Of a DNA stretch of 27,410 bases, positions 6,863 through 16,042 are shown in pieces. How positions within the stretch are numbered: position 1 is the stretch's first letter; every line of letters begins with the position of its first letter. The notes below the pieces were generated by a model. It did not search any database. It was not told the origin of the DNA and saw only the letters and a list, made by a program, of their open reading frames with translations. The stretch is from JAGVPT01 sp964384415 (lineage in GTDB: Bacteria; Bacteroidota; Ignavibacteria; UBA10030; UBA8401), in the NCBI GenBank assembly GCA_964384415.1, contig CAYLMV010000053.1:1-27410 (forward strand), given 5' to 3'. A program made the position numbers and the translations under genes.

Positions 6863-8179
6863 ATGGATATCCGAGAATTAAAGGACCCGCACTCCAATTC
6901 ATCCAATGCGTTAGAGCAATCAGGAATGGATCGGAAACTCAAAAAACACGCCTGGACAATTCGCAGGATTATGTACGTCGCCGCCGGTGCGTTACTGTTC
7001 TTCTTCATCATCTATAGTCTTATTTTCAACGATGGGAGATCCAGACTCAACGTCGAAACCGATAAGATCACCGTCTCAAAGGTGACGAAAGCTGCATTCC
7101 AGGAATATATACCCGTCCAGGGGACCATTCTTCCAATTCAAACATTTTATCTCGATGCCATCGAAGGAGGAAGAGTGGAAAAGCGGTATGTCGAGGCGGG
7201 TTCGTTTGTCACAAAGGGTGATCCGATCGTAAAGCTCGCCAATACAAACTTGCAGCTCGATGTGATGTATCGTGAGGCACTGACGTATCAGGAAATCAAC
7301 GACGCACAGAACAGACGATTGACTATTGAACAGAACACCATTGCAGTGAAAACGACGCTGGCGGATGCAGAATACCAGGTACAAAGTGCGCGGCTTGCCT
7401 TCTTGCGGGATTCAGCGTTGGTGCTCAAGAACCTCGTGTCCGATCAGAGCTATCTGCTGTCGCGATATGCTTATGAATCCTGGTTGAAACGCAGATCCCT
7501 GGCTAGAGACAATTTCCGCCAGGATTCAATTCTCCGGGTCACTCAACTGGTTCAGCTCGAATCCTCCGTAGCGAGGTTACAGGAAAATCTGGAGATGACG
7601 AAGAAGAACCTGGACAACCTGGTTGTCAGATCGCCGATTAGCGGCCAATTGACTTCGCTCAACGCTGAAATCGGGGAATCGAAGTCGCCCGGCCAGCGCA
7701 TAGGACAAATCGACGTGCTGGACAATTTCAAGGTCCAGGCTTCCATCGATGAATTTTATATTGCGCGTATCAATCCGGGACGTACGGGCGAATTCGATTT
7801 GACCGGAACGACATACACGCTGAAGATCACGAAAGTTTATCCGGAAGTCACGAACGGCCGTTTCGATGTAGACATGGAATTTGCCGGCGCGCCTCCGGCC
7901 GGAATACGACGTGGACAGACGCTTCAGATTCGTCTGGAACTCGGCGATCTGACTGAAGCTGTCCTCCTTCCCCGTGGCGGATTCTTCCAAAAGACCGGCG
8001 GCCAGTGGGTGTACGTGGTGGACAAATCCGGAGACTACGCCGTAAGACGGGGCGTCAAGCTTGGGCGACAGAACCCGCAGATGTTCGAAGTGCTCGATGG
8101 CCTGCAGCCGGGTGAGCACGTCATTACATCATCGTACGACAACTTTGGCGACATTGACAAACTCGTCCTCAAAAAGTAA
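6863..8179 (+). CDS. HlyD/MacA-type periplasmic membrane fusion protein
   Basis: The product has 438 residues. A cytoplasmic basic N-terminus leads into one membrane anchor at about 36-55 (MYVAAGALLFFFIIYSLIF). Then come a first beta/lipoyl-like half (VQGTILPIQTFYLDAIEGGRVEKRYVEAGSFVTKGDPI), a long alpha-helical hairpin (about 140-250), the second lipoyl half (NLVVRSPISGQLTSLNAEIGESKSPGQRIG), a beta-barrel region and a C-terminal membrane-proximal domain ending LQPGEHVITSSYDNFGD. Such adaptors link an inner-membrane ABC transporter to an outer-membrane TolC-like channel; none is encoded in the window. A second in-frame ATG at 6926 (MDRKLKKHAW) matches the usual family start, so the true N-terminus may be 21 residues shorter. 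Neither start has a strong ribosome site. Confidence 0.9.
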   Translation: MDIRELKDPHSNSSNALEQSGMDRKLKKHAWTIRRIMYVAAGALLFFFIIYSLIFNDGRSRLNVETDKITVSKVTKAAFQEYIPVQGTILPIQTFYLDAIEGGRVEKRYVEAGSFVTKGDPIVKLANTNLQLDVMYREALTYQEINDAQNRRLTIEQNTIAVKTTLADAEYQVQSARLAFLRDSALVLKNLVSDQSYLLSRYAYESWLKRRSLARDNFRQDSILRVTQLVQLESSVARLQENLEMTKKNLDNLVVRSPISGQLTSLNAEIGESKSPGQRIGQIDVLDNFKVQASIDEFYIARINPGRTGEFDLTGTTYTLKITKVYPEVTNGRFDVDMEFAGAPPAGIRRGQTLQIRLELGDLTEAVLLPRGGFFQKTGGQWVYVVDKSGDYAVRRGVKLGRQNPQMFEVLDGLQPGEHVITSSYDNFGDIDKLVLKK

Positions 8180-8196
8180 ACGCAAAGAGTGATACA

Positions 8197-8550
8197 ATGG
8201 CAGCGGCCTTTGCCGTGGCTGATGATCGGGACTCAGCGAGCCGGAATCAGGCGCGACGTGCGGTGTGTGCAATTCTGACGTTGACTGAATCGTTATTCCG
8301 AAGAAACGAACACAGAAAGCTCGCGACAAACATCAAACATCTTTCACTCTCAGCTCTCGCCAACATTGCGAGGGGATTTGAGAGATCCGGAGATAGAAAC
8401 TTTCTGATGAGAGCAGCGAATACTATCGAGCAGTTCGAACAAGAACTGAAGCGCGCACAACAAAGGGGAGCATTGAACGATGCCGATGCTGCGCTTTTGA
8501 AAGAGAATTTCGACGCTGTAAAGAAATCGCTTGAACATCTGCGACCGTAA
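8197..8550 (+). CDS. Four-helix-bundle-like protein (23S rRNA intervening-sequence protein type)
   Basis: The 117-residue, charged, probably all-helical protein begins 17 bp after the fusion protein gene and ends 35 bp before the ATPase gene. Its core LSLSALANIARGFERSGDRNFLMRAANTIEQFEQEL resembles the four-helix-bundle family originally described from 23S rRNA intervening sequences, whose core pattern is ANIAEG-(R/S)-x-F-x-x-L-x-x-A. The usual family length is about 115-125 residues. These proteins are often sprinkled singly among other genes and their function is unknown. Its place inside an export operon is odd but compact, with no sign of insertion scars. The family assignment is moderate: the first 40 residues (AAAFAVADDRDSASRNQARR) look atypical. 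Confidence 0.6.
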   Translation: MAAAFAVADDRDSASRNQARRAVCAILTLTESLFRRNEHRKLATNIKHLSLSALANIARGFERSGDRNFLMRAANTIEQFEQELKRAQQRGALNDADAALLKENFDAVKKSLEHLRP

Positions 8551-8585
8551 CATTCTCTCAACACCTCAACAAATCGGAGTCTGCA

Positions 8586-9275
8586 ATGATTAGAACGAAT
8601 AACCTGAAGCGAATCTATACCACGGATGAAGTCGAAACAACCGCATTGAACAACGTGAATATCGAGATCAACGAACAAGAGTTCGTGGCGATCATGGGTC
8701 CGTCGGGGTGCGGCAAGTCGACGCTCCTGAATATCCTCGGTCTGCTGGACAATCCTAACGATGGTGAGTACTACTTCTTGGACCAGGAAGTCTCACAATT
8801 CAGCGAACGGCAGCGGGCGAGCATGCGTAAGGCGAACATTGGCTTTGTCTTCCAGAGCTTTAATCTCATCGATGAACTGACGGTCTATGAAAACGTCGAG
8901 CTCCCGCTTTTCTATCTGGGTATCTCCTCGTCCGATCGTGAGAAACGCGTCAACGAAGTCCTCGAGCAAATGCAGGTGATGCATCGGAAGAACCACTTTC
9001 CACAGCAGCTGTCAGGCGGTCAACAGCAAAGAGTGGCGGTTGCTCGCGCCATCGTTGCCAGACCCAAACTGATTCTGGCGGACGAACCGACAGGAAATCT
9101 CGACTCCGCCAACGGAAGCGAGGTCATGAAACTCCTCAACGAACTCAACGAGAACGGCACAACGATCGTGATGGTCACCCACTCTGCCCACGATGCTGAA
9201 TACAGTCACAGAGTCATCAATCTCTTTGACGGACACGTCGTCACAGAGAACATTAAAGAAAAATTTCACATCTGA
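8586..9275 (+). CDS. ABC transporter ATP-binding protein (MacB/LolD type)
   Basis: The 229-residue ATPase has all expected motifs: Walker A GPSGCGKST (38-46), Q-loop VFQSFNLIDELTVYENV (near 90), signature LSGGQQQR (142-149), Walker B LILADEPTGNLD (162-173) and switch His199 in MVTHS. The length and the VENVELPL-like helix fit the LolD/MacB-ATPase group that energises FtsX-like permeases for export or envelope transfer rather than import. It lies directly before the first permease. Its C-terminal 55 residues are duplicated as a relic after that permease. Confidence 0.95.
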   Translation: MIRTNNLKRIYTTDEVETTALNNVNIEINEQEFVAIMGPSGCGKSTLLNILGLLDNPNDGEYYFLDQEVSQFSERQRASMRKANIGFVFQSFNLIDELTVYENVELPLFYLGISSSDREKRVNEVLEQMQVMHRKNHFPQQLSGGQQQRVAVARAIVARPKLILADEPTGNLDSANGSEVMKLLNELNENGTTIVMVTHSAHDAEYSHRVINLFDGHVVTENIKEKFHI

Positions 9276-9343
9276 CGGGATCGGCCGGTGCGTGGAGCAA
9301 TCATGATGTTATCGACACAATAACGATGAAATTTGAGGGAACC

Positions 9344-11770
9344 ATGTTTACAAACTATCTCAAGATCGCCTTGCGGAATCTCCTCAGGCAGAAAGTATAT
9401 TCGCTGATCAATATCACCGGACTCGCGGTTGGCATCGCGTGTTGCATCGTCATCGTGTTATACGTCCATGACGAACTCAGCTTCGATACCTTCAACGCGA
9501 ATGCGGACCGGGTCTATCGCCCAACGCTGCTCGGGGCCTTTCAGGGAAAGCAGATTAACAGCGCACAATGCCCAGCAGGGATGGGACCCGCGCTTTCGCA
9601 CGATTTGCCCGAACTTGCCGCATACACTCGAATCAGGAATTTCGGCGGCATGGTACTGCGCTTCGCGGACAAAGTGTTCAGCGAGGAGCGTTTCCTGGGC
9701 GCTGATTCCTCATTTTTCGACGTCTTTACTGTCCATTTTCTTGAAGGAAATCCCAAAACGGCGCTCACGCAGCCTCAAAGCGTCGTACTGACACAGGCGA
9801 TGGCAAAGAAGTACTTTGGAGACGTAGACCCGGTTGGGAAAGTACTCAACACCAATGGGAAGTTGAATTGGACGGTCACAGGCGTTATGGAAGATTGGCC
9901 GAAGAATTCCCATCTCAAGTTTGATTTTCTCGGTTCGCTCACGACTTCTGACGACAGCAGAAACACGACATGGCTGAGCAATAACTACCTTACGTATCTG
10001 CTTCTTCGGAAGGGAACCAACATCGCTGAATTCCAACAGAAGCTGGACAGTGAGACTGTGAAGTACGCAAGTCCACAGATGAAAAAGATTGCCGGAATTT
10101 CACTCGAACAATTCAGGGCTGGCGGAAACAGTTACGGCTATTTTCTGCAGCCGTTGAGTTCCATTCACCTTCATTCTCATTTGGATTACGAGCAAGGGCC
10201 CAACGGAGATATTTCCTATGTATACATATTCTCGGCGCTCGCGCTGGCGATCCTTCTTATTGCGTGTATCAATTTCATCAATCTCGCTACGGCAAGATCA
10301 GAAAGGCGGGCGCGGGAAGTCGGCATCAGAAAAACCCTTGGCTCGAACCGTCTGCGCCTCGTGGGCCAATTCCTCGCGGAATCGATACTGATGAGCGTCA
10401 TCGCCGTTCTGCTGGCAATTATTCTCGTCGAGGTTCTGCTGCCCCTGTTCAATGATATAGCAGGTAAGGAGATGAGTCTCTCTCTCTTCAGCAGCCCGCT
10501 GACAGTTCTTCTGCTCCTTTTCTTTGCCACAGTAGTGGGAGCGGCTGCAGGGTCCTATCCGGCGTTCTACTTGTCGTCATTTCGGCCAATGGATGTCCTT
10601 GCGAAGAATGCACGAAGAAGATGGAGAAAACCTACTCTCCGCAGCGGACTTGTCACGTTTCAATTTGCCGTTTCGATTGTCTTGTTCATCGGCACTTTTG
10701 TCATCCACTCTCAATTGCGGTACATCCAAACAAGAAACCTCGGATTTGACAAAGAGCAGCTGATCGTGATTGAGCGGACAAATGATTTGGCTGGACGTCT
10801 GCAGGCCTTCGAACAGGAGTTGCGAAGTAATCCAAGGATCCTCAATCTGACCAATTCAACCGCCATCCCTGGTACTCAAGGAGGAGATGGGGCCTATCAA
10901 ATGATTGGCATAGCTGGCCATCAATTTGAAGATCTTCGGGAGATGTGGTGCGATTATGATTTTGCGGATACATACCGCTTGAAGATACTGGAGGGGAGAT
11001 TTTTTTCAAAAGAGCACGCATCGGATACGGTTGGAGTCGTCGCGAATGAAGCGGTTGAAAGAGCCTACGGCGAGAAAAATATCGTCGGAAGATATCTCGC
11101 CATTCCTGGACCCACTCCGGCTAATGCCCAGAAATACGAAATCATCGGAGTGACCAACGACTTCAATTTCCAGTCTCTCCATGAGTCAATCCGACCTCTC
11201 ATCATGCACTTTCTTTCAAGGAACAATCTCGTCGGACAGTTCATCACTGTTCGTTTGAGTCCCGGAGATCCGAAACCCGTGCTATCGTTTCTCGAAGGCG
11301 TTTGGAAGAGCCACGCGGGAAACGAGGGCTTTAGCTACAATTTCCTGGACCAGAACCTTGAGCGCCTCTATGCTGCCGAGCGAAGGACAAGCAAGATCGC
11401 TGCAACATTTTCAATCCTAGCAGTCTTTATTGCCTCCCTGGGATTGCTCGGGCTCGCTGCATATGTGACGGAGCGAAAGACCAAGGAGATTGGCATTCGG
11501 AAGGTGCTTGGGGCCTCTGTATCTGAAATTCTTCGCTTACTGTGGACGGAGTTTGCCAAATGGATCCTGATCGCTAATGTGATTGCGTGGCCCGTCGCTT
11601 ATTACGTCATGGACAAGTGGCTGCAGGACTTTGCGTACCGGGTAGATATCGGGCTCTGGGTATTTGTTTTCTCAGGGGCGTTAGCACTCATTATCGCCTT
11701 TCTAGCGGTTGGTTCGTACGCAATCCGAGCGGCCCTTTCGAACCCTGTTGAGGCATTGAGGTATGAATAA
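9344..11770 (+). CDS. MacB/FtsX-family ABC transporter permease 1
   Basis: The 808-residue protein contains two fused FtsX-type halves. An N-terminal membrane helix (ALRNLLRQKVYSLINITGLAVGIACCIVIVLYV) is followed by a periplasmic MacB_PCD domain (about 50-270), three helices (SYVYIFSALALAILLIACINF, then ILMSVIAVLLAIILVEVLLP and LTVLLLLFFATVVGAAAG), a second start helix near 440 with a second periplasmic domain, and three C-terminal helices ending NPVEALRYE. The ATG at 9344 is favoured by GAGGG four bases upstream; an ATG at 9326 adds six residues. It probably forms the transport pathway with the preceding ATPase and fusion protein. The substrate cannot be told from sequence; antimicrobial, lipid or peptide export is typical for the family. 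Confidence 0.92.
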   Translation: MFTNYLKIALRNLLRQKVYSLINITGLAVGIACCIVIVLYVHDELSFDTFNANADRVYRPTLLGAFQGKQINSAQCPAGMGPALSHDLPELAAYTRIRNFGGMVLRFADKVFSEERFLGADSSFFDVFTVHFLEGNPKTALTQPQSVVLTQAMAKKYFGDVDPVGKVLNTNGKLNWTVTGVMEDWPKNSHLKFDFLGSLTTSDDSRNTTWLSNNYLTYLLLRKGTNIAEFQQKLDSETVKYASPQMKKIAGISLEQFRAGGNSYGYFLQPLSSIHLHSHLDYEQGPNGDISYVYIFSALALAILLIACINFINLATARSERRAREVGIRKTLGSNRLRLVGQFLAESILMSVIAVLLAIILVEVLLPLFNDIAGKEMSLSLFSSPLTVLLLLFFATVVGAAAGSYPAFYLSSFRPMDVLAKNARRRWRKPTLRSGLVTFQFAVSIVLFIGTFVIHSQLRYIQTRNLGFDKEQLIVIERTNDLAGRLQAFEQELRSNPRILNLTNSTAIPGTQGGDGAYQMIGIAGHQFEDLREMWCDYDFADTYRLKILEGRFFSKEHASDTVGVVANEAVERAYGEKNIVGRYLAIPGPTPANAQKYEIIGVTNDFNFQSLHESIRPLIMHFLSRNNLVGQFITVRLSPGDPKPVLSFLEGVWKSHAGNEGFSYNFLDQNLERLYAAERRTSKIAATFSILAVFIASLGLLGLAAYVTERKTKEIGIRKVLGASVSEILRLLWTEFAKWILIANVIAWPVAYYVMDKWLQDFAYRVDIGLWVFVFSGALALIIAFLAVGSYAIRAALSNPVEALRYE

Positions 11771-11933
11771 GGGAATCGCGGTTATCAAGCTGCTGAACGA
11801 GCTCGATGAATGTGGGGCCACAATTGTCATGGTGACCCCCTCTGTCCGCGATTCCGAGGACAGTCATCGCGTCATCAATCTCTTCGACGGCCACGTCGTG
11901 ACAGAAAACATCAAAGAACAGATCCGCGTCTAA
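11763..11933 (+). pseudogene. Relic of a second ABC ATPase (C-terminal 56 residues only)
   Basis: A 56-codon frame overlapping the end of permease 1 translates to KLLNELDECGATIVMVT...SHRVINLFDGHVVTENIKEQIRV. This is nearly identical to the last 55 residues of the ATPase at 8586-9275 (KLLNELNENGTTIVMVTHS...SHRVINLFDGHVVTENIKEKFHI). Walker A, signature and Walker B are absent, and the switch histidine is replaced (MVTPS for MVTHS), so it cannot work as an ATPase. It lies exactly between the two permease genes. The simplest reading is that an ATPase-permease pair was duplicated and most of the second ATPase was later deleted. The frame may still be translated by coupling to the permease stop (ATG within GGTATGAATAA). 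Confidence 0.85.
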
Positions 11934-11962
11934 GCGCAACCTCAGAATGCCGGGAGTTTTGA

Positions 11963-14329
11963 ATGTTTAAGAATTACGTCAAAATATACCTGAGAAACCT
12001 TAAGAAGCAGAAGGCCTATTCGTTCATCAACATCTTCGGCCTTGCGGTCGGCCTTTCCGTATTCATCCTCGTGCTGACGGTCTTCGACTTCAACCTGAGT
12101 TTTGATTCCTTTCACACGCACCCTGAATCCATCTATCTCGTCGTTTTCGAATACACTGCATCCGACGGTTCCACACAGAAGGAGGCATACTCGCGTCTGC
12201 CCCTGGGGAATCTGCTTGCGCAGAAATTCCCGGAGATTGAACGGGCCACAACGCAAAGGCAATATTTCAGGAATAGCTTCCGATATGGGGACAAGAAATT
12301 CTATGAAACGGGAGTCCTCTTCGCCGACACGAACTTCCTGAGAATTTTCAATTACCCCGTTATCGCGGGAGACAAAAGCTCCCCCTTGTCCCGGCCCAAC
12401 TCCATTGTCCTCACGGAATCGGCATCGAGAAGATATTTCGGAGATGAGAACCCCATCGGAAAAATGTTGACGACCGATTTTGGAGATGCCGGATTGGTCG
12501 TCACCGCCGTCATCAAAGACTGTCCGTTCAATTCCAGCAACAGGTTTGAGGTGCTAGTCTCGATGCCGGCCGGATACAATCAGGATTGGGGAGTTCAGGG
12601 GAGCACATACACTTTTCTGAAGCTGAAAGATGGGGCGAGTGCGGCGTTGCTGGAGTCCAAGCTTCCCGCCTTCGTCGAGGAGCAGGCTCCGGTGTTGCGG
12701 GACAACAGGGCGAAGTTGTTCCTCCGTCCGTTGAAAGATCTTCACCTGAAATCCATGGACGTCAATTGCGGGTTCAGTATCACGCCGATTATTCAGTACT
12801 ATTTTATACTGGCGATTGCGGCCGGATTACTCATCGTCGTGTCGATCAACTTCATGATCCTTTCGACATCCCGATACGGCAATCGGGCAAAGGAGGTGGG
12901 AATCAGAAAAGCCATCGGCGCTGAGAGAGGGCAGCTTATCGTTCAATACATCGCCGAATCCATGGCTACAGCCCTCATCGCCCTCCCCCTGGCGATTGTT
13001 TTATTTGAACTGGTCCGCCCCGGTTTTATTGCGATCGTGGGGGGCGGAGTCGAACTCAGTCTGACGCAAGATCCTGGAGTGCTCGGCATTGTTGCGGCTG
13101 TCACGCTATGCGTCGGGTTTGTTTCAGGAATATATCCCGCGTTCTTCCTCTCTTCATTTCAGCCGGCGAGCGTTTTCAGAAGTCAGAAGGTCGGCGGAAG
13201 GAAAAAAATCAACTTTCGGAAAGCGCTTGTGCTTATCCAGTTCACGCTCACGTTCATCATGATTGCCGCGACCCTGGTGCTGATGAAGCAGCTGAATATG
13301 TTGTCTCAGGTCAATCTGGGGTATGACCGGAAAAACATTATTGTGATACCGTGCACCTATGAAATGGCAAACAAGTTTGACGTCCTCGAGAAGGAATTAA
13401 AACAGAATACAAACATCGCGATGGTAGCGGAGGCTCACGTGCTGCCGTTCGGCGGCGGATACAGGAAGGCAAAGATGCGGGTCGAAGGGATGGACGAAAA
13501 GAGCTCGGAGGGCATCGATTACTACCCCTGCGGCAACAATTTCATCGAGATACTCAACATCAGGATCCTGCAAGGAAGGAGTTTCTCAAAACAGTTTAAC
13601 GATTCGAACAGTGTCATCGTCAGCGAGGGAACTGCACGTCATTTCCACCTTGAAAATCCGGTGGGGAAAAAAATAATCCTCGATGCAGGGCAAAAGCAGC
13701 GAACGATCATCGGGGTCGCCGAAGACTTCCATTTCCCGCACGTGTTCTTAAAGAAAGCTCCCGCCGTACTCTACTTCCAGCCTTCGGAGCCGTTCTACGT
13801 CTTCGTGAAAACGGCCGCAAAGCCGGACGACGCAACAATTGGCTTTGTCAAGGCGAGGTGGAACGAGGTCGTTCCGGACCTTCCCTTCGATGAGTTTGTG
13901 CTTGAAGATCAATTCCAGGAGCAGCTGCGAACATCCACCAAGTCGCTCGAGATCTTTGTATTCATCTCGGTGGTATCTGTGATTGTCGCCTCGCTCGGTC
14001 TGTTTGCCCTGGCTTCATACACCGCCGAGAAGCGGACAAAAGAAATCGGCGTCCGGAAAGTGTTAGGAGCATCATTCGGCGATATCGCGTCCATGTTGGT
14101 CTCCGAATTCATGGTGACCGTAGCTGTCGCGGATCTTATCGCGCTTCCATTTGCATATTTTCTCTCGAAGTATCTTGTAACGTTTGCCTGGGCCTACAAG
14201 ACAGACGTTGGCGTGCTGCTGTTCCTTGCCACGACGGCGATCTCGGTCCTCGCGGCTCTTTCCGCCGTGGGATTCCAATCAATAAAGTCTGCTCGTGCAA
14301 ATCCCGTCGAGGCGCTCAGGTATGAGTAG
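11963..14329 (+). CDS. MacB/FtsX-family ABC transporter permease 2
   Basis: The 788-residue paralogue of permease 1 has the same layout: first helix (MFKNYVKIYLRNLKKQKAYSFINIFGLAVGL), MacB_PCD domain, three helices around 270-400, a second MacB_PCD half beginning near 420 (ALVLIQFTLTFIMIAATLVLM) and three C-terminal helices ending NPVEALRYE. GGGAG lies six bases before the ATG at 11963. The two permeases are clearly diverged, so the duplication is old. They could form a heterodimer served by the single intact ATPase, or this one may have lost its own partner (see the relic just upstream). It ends the operon, with TAG followed by a purine-rich repeat and a large hairpin. Confidence 0.92.
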   Translation: MFKNYVKIYLRNLKKQKAYSFINIFGLAVGLSVFILVLTVFDFNLSFDSFHTHPESIYLVVFEYTASDGSTQKEAYSRLPLGNLLAQKFPEIERATTQRQYFRNSFRYGDKKFYETGVLFADTNFLRIFNYPVIAGDKSSPLSRPNSIVLTESASRRYFGDENPIGKMLTTDFGDAGLVVTAVIKDCPFNSSNRFEVLVSMPAGYNQDWGVQGSTYTFLKLKDGASAALLESKLPAFVEEQAPVLRDNRAKLFLRPLKDLHLKSMDVNCGFSITPIIQYYFILAIAAGLLIVVSINFMILSTSRYGNRAKEVGIRKAIGAERGQLIVQYIAESMATALIALPLAIVLFELVRPGFIAIVGGGVELSLTQDPGVLGIVAAVTLCVGFVSGIYPAFFLSSFQPASVFRSQKVGGRKKINFRKALVLIQFTLTFIMIAATLVLMKQLNMLSQVNLGYDRKNIIVIPCTYEMANKFDVLEKELKQNTNIAMVAEAHVLPFGGGYRKAKMRVEGMDEKSSEGIDYYPCGNNFIEILNIRILQGRSFSKQFNDSNSVIVSEGTARHFHLENPVGKKIILDAGQKQRTIIGVAEDFHFPHVFLKKAPAVLYFQPSEPFYVFVKTAAKPDDATIGFVKARWNEVVPDLPFDEFVLEDQFQEQLRTSTKSLEIFVFISVVSVIVASLGLFALASYTAEKRTKEIGVRKVLGASFGDIASMLVSEFMVTVAVADLIALPFAYFLSKYLVTFAWAYKTDVGVLLFLATTAISVLAALSAVGFQSIKSARANPVEALRYE

Positions 14330-14331
14330 AT

Positions 14332-14373
14332 ATAAGAGAAAAGAGAGAAGAGATAAGAGAAAAGAGAGAAGAG
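14332..14373 (+). repeat. Two tandem copies of a 21-bp purine repeat
   Basis: ATAAGAGAAAAGAGAGAAGAG occurs twice without interruption (14332-14352 and 14353-14373), right after the permease 2 stop. The strand is almost pure purine. It probably arose by slippage, and no function is evident. Confidence 0.9.
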
Positions 14374-14387
14374 ATTTGGGAAAAGGC

Positions 14388-14460
14388 AGGGGCTGGGCGA
14401 GGGAATGGCTTTTTTGTTGTTTCTAAAACCACATGAACGTTATTCCCAGGCGCAGCCCCT
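14388..14460. terminator. Large imperfect hairpin between convergent genes
   Basis: Arms 14388-14406 and 14442-14460 (AGGGGCTGGGCGAGGGAAT against the complement of ATTCCCAGGCGCAGCCCCT) pair at 16 of 19 positions around a 35-base loop that contains TTTTTT. It sits between the convergent permease 2 and aldehyde dehydrogenase stops, where a bidirectional terminator is expected. No T-run follows the stem, so termination is an inference from position. Confidence 0.45.
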
Positions 14461-14464
14461 CTCT

Positions 14465-16042
14465 CTATTTCGAAAAACTCCGCAGGAATACCGGAACGAG
14501 TTTGAACACACCGGAAATCCGCTTCATCAGGCCCTTTCCATAAAGCACGTGAAGTCCGCCGAGGAGCCCGTCGAAAACTTTTCTGCTGTGAGGATACCAC
14601 CACATGTTTTTCTGCATCCCCGGAAGAATGTCGTCGACGACGACGCGGGTCTGCGTCATCTCCTCCAATCCGAGATAGCCGTGAGTGCGTCCGATCCCCG
14701 ATTCCTTGAAACCGCCCCACGGGGTCTCGGCAAGCCCATGGCTCATGAGGTGGTCGTTGATCATCACCGATCCGACTTCGAGCCGCGCAGCAATGGCGTG
14801 GGCTTTCTTCTTGTTGCGCGACCAGACGGAAGCCGTCAGCCCCAGCGTCGAGGCGTTTGCCTTTCGTACTGCCTCATCGACATCCTTCACCTTCGCGACC
14901 CCAAGGAGCGGTCCGAAGATTTCTTCCCGCATCAACAGCATGTCGTCGGTCGCATCCTCCACGATGGTCGGGGGAATGAAAAGCCCCGCCGGATTCAACC
15001 CTTTCGATGGAGGGTTCTCGAAAATTGTCGCTCCTTTCGATCTGGCGTCACGAAGCTGGTCCTGAACCTTCTTCATCTGTTCTTTCGTCGTCATCGCCCC
15101 AACATCGATATCGCAGTTCTGATCTGCCCCCTGTTTCAGTCCATGCATTTTTTCTTTCAGCAGGGCGACGAATGCTCCATAGACCGGTTCCTCGACGTAA
15201 ATTCTCTCCACTGCGGCGCACGACTGCCCGGCATTTGATATTCCCGCCCAGAGCGCTCCGTTCGCGGCGCGATTCAGATTCGCATCGCGGCACACGATCA
15301 TCGCATCGTTTCCGCCGAGCTCCAGCGAGACCGGAACCAGCCGCTCCGCCGCTTTGGCCATCAACAGCTTGCCGACCGCCACAGAACCGGTGAAGAAAAG
15401 TTTGTTGATGCCCGATTCGAGAAATGCGTTTCCCGCGACCGACCCCGGCAGATTGATGAGCGTGAAAAGGCCCGGAGGGAAATCACCGGCCGCAACGGCG
15501 GCCTGAATTGCCTTTCCGACCATGAGCGTCTGAGAGGCAACCTTCAGGATCACCGCGTTCCCCGCGATCAACGCCATGGCGATTTCGTGGAATGGAATTG
15601 CGAAGGGATAGTTCCACGGACTGATGATCCCCACAACCCCGGCCGGCACCCGGTCGACGTATGAACGCTTGTTGAAGGTCAAAAGGCTCCCGCCGCTCAG
15701 ACGCTTCCGCTTCAGGATTTTTTCGGCGTGACCGGCGTAGTAGCTCACCGCCATCGCCGTCGACATCACTTCGGTGCTCAGCGCATCGATTTTCGTCTTG
15801 CCGGTGTCGCGGGAAATGATGTCGGCCAGCGGTTCCGCGTTTTCCACAATATAGTCGCGAACAAGAAGGAGATGCCGGCGGCGTTCCTTGTACCCGGCGG
15901 CTTCCCATGCAGGCTGGACCTTGCGGGCCGCAGAGACGGCATTGTTCAGATCGGCGACGGTGTTCAGTTCGGTCGCTCCGATCGTTTCCCCCGTCGCAGG
16001 ATTCACGGAGGGAATACTCCCTCGCATTGCGGTTGTCGTCAT
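14465..16042 (-). CDS. NAD(P)-dependent aldehyde dehydrogenase
   Basis: The product has 525 residues when started at the ATG at 16042, which overlaps the upstream SDR stop as ATGA; the frame opens earlier at 16081. It has the classic ALDH fold markers: Asn144 in ISPWNYPF, general base Glu241 in SLELGGNDA, nucleophile Cys275 in NAGQSCAAVERIYV, REEIFGPLLGVAKV, and the WGGFKESGIGRTHG motif. It would oxidise an aldehyde to a carboxylic acid in the cytoplasm. A C-terminal tail of about 50 residues (MWWYPHSRKVFDGLLGG...FKLVPVFLRSFSK) is longer than in many ALDHs, amphipathic, and could touch the membrane. Coupling with an SDR dehydrogenase suggests a two-step alcohol-to-aldehyde-to-acid conversion. 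The substrate is unknown. Confidence 0.93.
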   Translation of the reverse strand: MTTTAMRGSIPSVNPATGETIGATELNTVADLNNAVSAARKVQPAWEAAGYKERRRHLLLVRDYIVENAEPLADIISRDTGKTKIDALSTEVMSTAMAVSYYAGHAEKILKRKRLSGGSLLTFNKRSYVDRVPAGVVGIISPWNYPFAIPFHEIAMALIAGNAVILKVASQTLMVGKAIQAAVAAGDFPPGLFTLINLPGSVAGNAFLESGINKLFFTGSVAVGKLLMAKAAERLVPVSLELGGNDAMIVCRDANLNRAANGALWAGISNAGQSCAAVERIYVEEPVYGAFVALLKEKMHGLKQGADQNCDIDVGAMTTKEQMKKVQDQLRDARSKGATIFENPPSKGLNPAGLFIPPTIVEDATDDMLLMREEIFGPLLGVAKVKDVDEAVRKANASTLGLTASVWSRNKKKAHAIAARLEVGSVMINDHLMSHGLAETPWGGFKESGIGRTHGYLGLEEMTQTRVVVDDILPGMQKNMWWYPHSRKVFDGLLGGLHVLYGKGLMKRISGVFKLVPVFLRSFSK

